NCBI GenBank assembly: GCA_021838765.1
Contig: JAKCCY010000165.1
Span: forward strand, 1-5,269
Direction of reading: 5' to 3'
Origin: Nitrospirota bacterium
GTDB lineage: Bacteria > Nitrospirota_A > Leptospirillia > Leptospirillales > Leptospirillaceae
DNA length: 5,269 nucleotides
A program made the position numbers and the translations under genes. A model generated the notes under the pieces. It made no database searches, was not told the origin of the DNA, and saw only the letters and a list, made by a program, of their open reading frames with translations. Of the stretch, positions 5,091 through 5,269 are shown piece after piece (the first letter of the stretch is position 1; each line of letters opens with the position of its first letter).

Positions 5091-5267
5091 TCAGACATCT
5101 TTGGTCTCATTCTTCCGTTCGTACCGCTCAAGAGCTTCGGCCAACGATGTGTTTTCTGCTCCTTTCCGGGAGATGAACACGCCCCGGACCATCTCTGACT
5201 CGGTGATCTTGGTCCAGGCTTCCGCATCGGTCCTTGTTTCAAAGGTCCATGTTTGCACAGGGTAGAC
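5091..5267 (-). pseudogene. N-terminal remnant of a tyrosine-recombinase integrase (partial)
   Basis: The minus strand enters from the right edge and reads 58 residues: VYPVQTWTFETRTDAEAW, then TKITESEMVRGVF, then a stretch ending SLAEALERYERK, and stops at TGA 5091-5093. The pattern 'TF.T..DAEAWA...ESEM.RGVF.......TSL.EAL.RY' is the N-terminal arm-binding and start of the core-binding region of phage-type integrases. Full proteins are roughly 300-400 residues with a catalytic R...HxxR...Y domain, and that domain is absent. The 155 bases to the ATPase start do not encode it in any frame. The gene is thus truncated at its 3' side, and its start lies outside the window. It would have been the recombinase that brought in the neighbouring genes at a tRNA site, and the island is now probably fixed. 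Confidence 0.7.
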
Positions 5268-5269
5268 TT

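Noticed and set aside
5060..5242. 60-codon minus-strand frame upstream of the ATPase
   Set aside because: It overlaps the integrase remnant in another frame, is proline- and arginine-rich and has no motifs.

Overview
The window is bacterial accessory DNA: short genes with Shine-Dalgarno sites, mixed with gene fragments, an insertion sequence, a piece of a tRNA gene and an integrase remnant. It carries no taxonomic marker. The gene families (DinJ/YafQ, HsdR, MNT, DUF4276, and a DDE transposase of the ISNCY-annotated type) are spread widely in proteobacteria and other Gram-negative groups, so I do not name an organism.

Left part (1-1250): the frameshifted 3' end of an MNT-type nucleotidyltransferase is followed by an apparently intact RelB/DinJ antitoxin and YafQ-family toxin pair with its own promoter and a strong ribosome-binding site. 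After the toxin comes the first ~41 codons of a type I restriction subunit (HsdR), which then breaks off. This looks like the eroded remains of a type I restriction locus in which only the toxin-antitoxin pair survived. About 250 bases with no convincing gene follow.

Middle (1251-3174): a 57-base 3' fragment of tRNA-Leu(UAA) lies on the minus strand and looks like an attachment-site scar. Next is a complete 1744-bp insertion sequence (1421-3164), with imperfect 16-bp terminal inverted repeats (14/16) and an exact 10-bp target duplication. Its transposase is broken by an in-frame TGA upstream of the catalytic glutamate and also carries an 18-bp tandem duplication.

Right part (3175-5269): a compact minus-strand operon encodes an AAA15/OLD-like ABC-type ATPase, followed 6 bases later by a DUF4276 TOPRIM-like protein. 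Upstream of it is the N-terminal remnant of a tyrosine-recombinase integrase that runs off the window edge.

The simplest model is a small genomic island inserted at tRNA-Leu(UAA). In order from right to left it would hold the intact tRNA (outside the window), the integrase (now dead), the ATPase-TOPRIM cargo, the IS that landed later, and the displaced tRNA 3' end. The cargo resembles two-gene ATPase plus TOPRIM anti-phage systems (compare PARIS, and OLD-type ATPase/TOPRIM proteins), but the ATPase-DUF4276 pairing here is only inferred to be defensive. It is the best candidate for an under-described system in the window.
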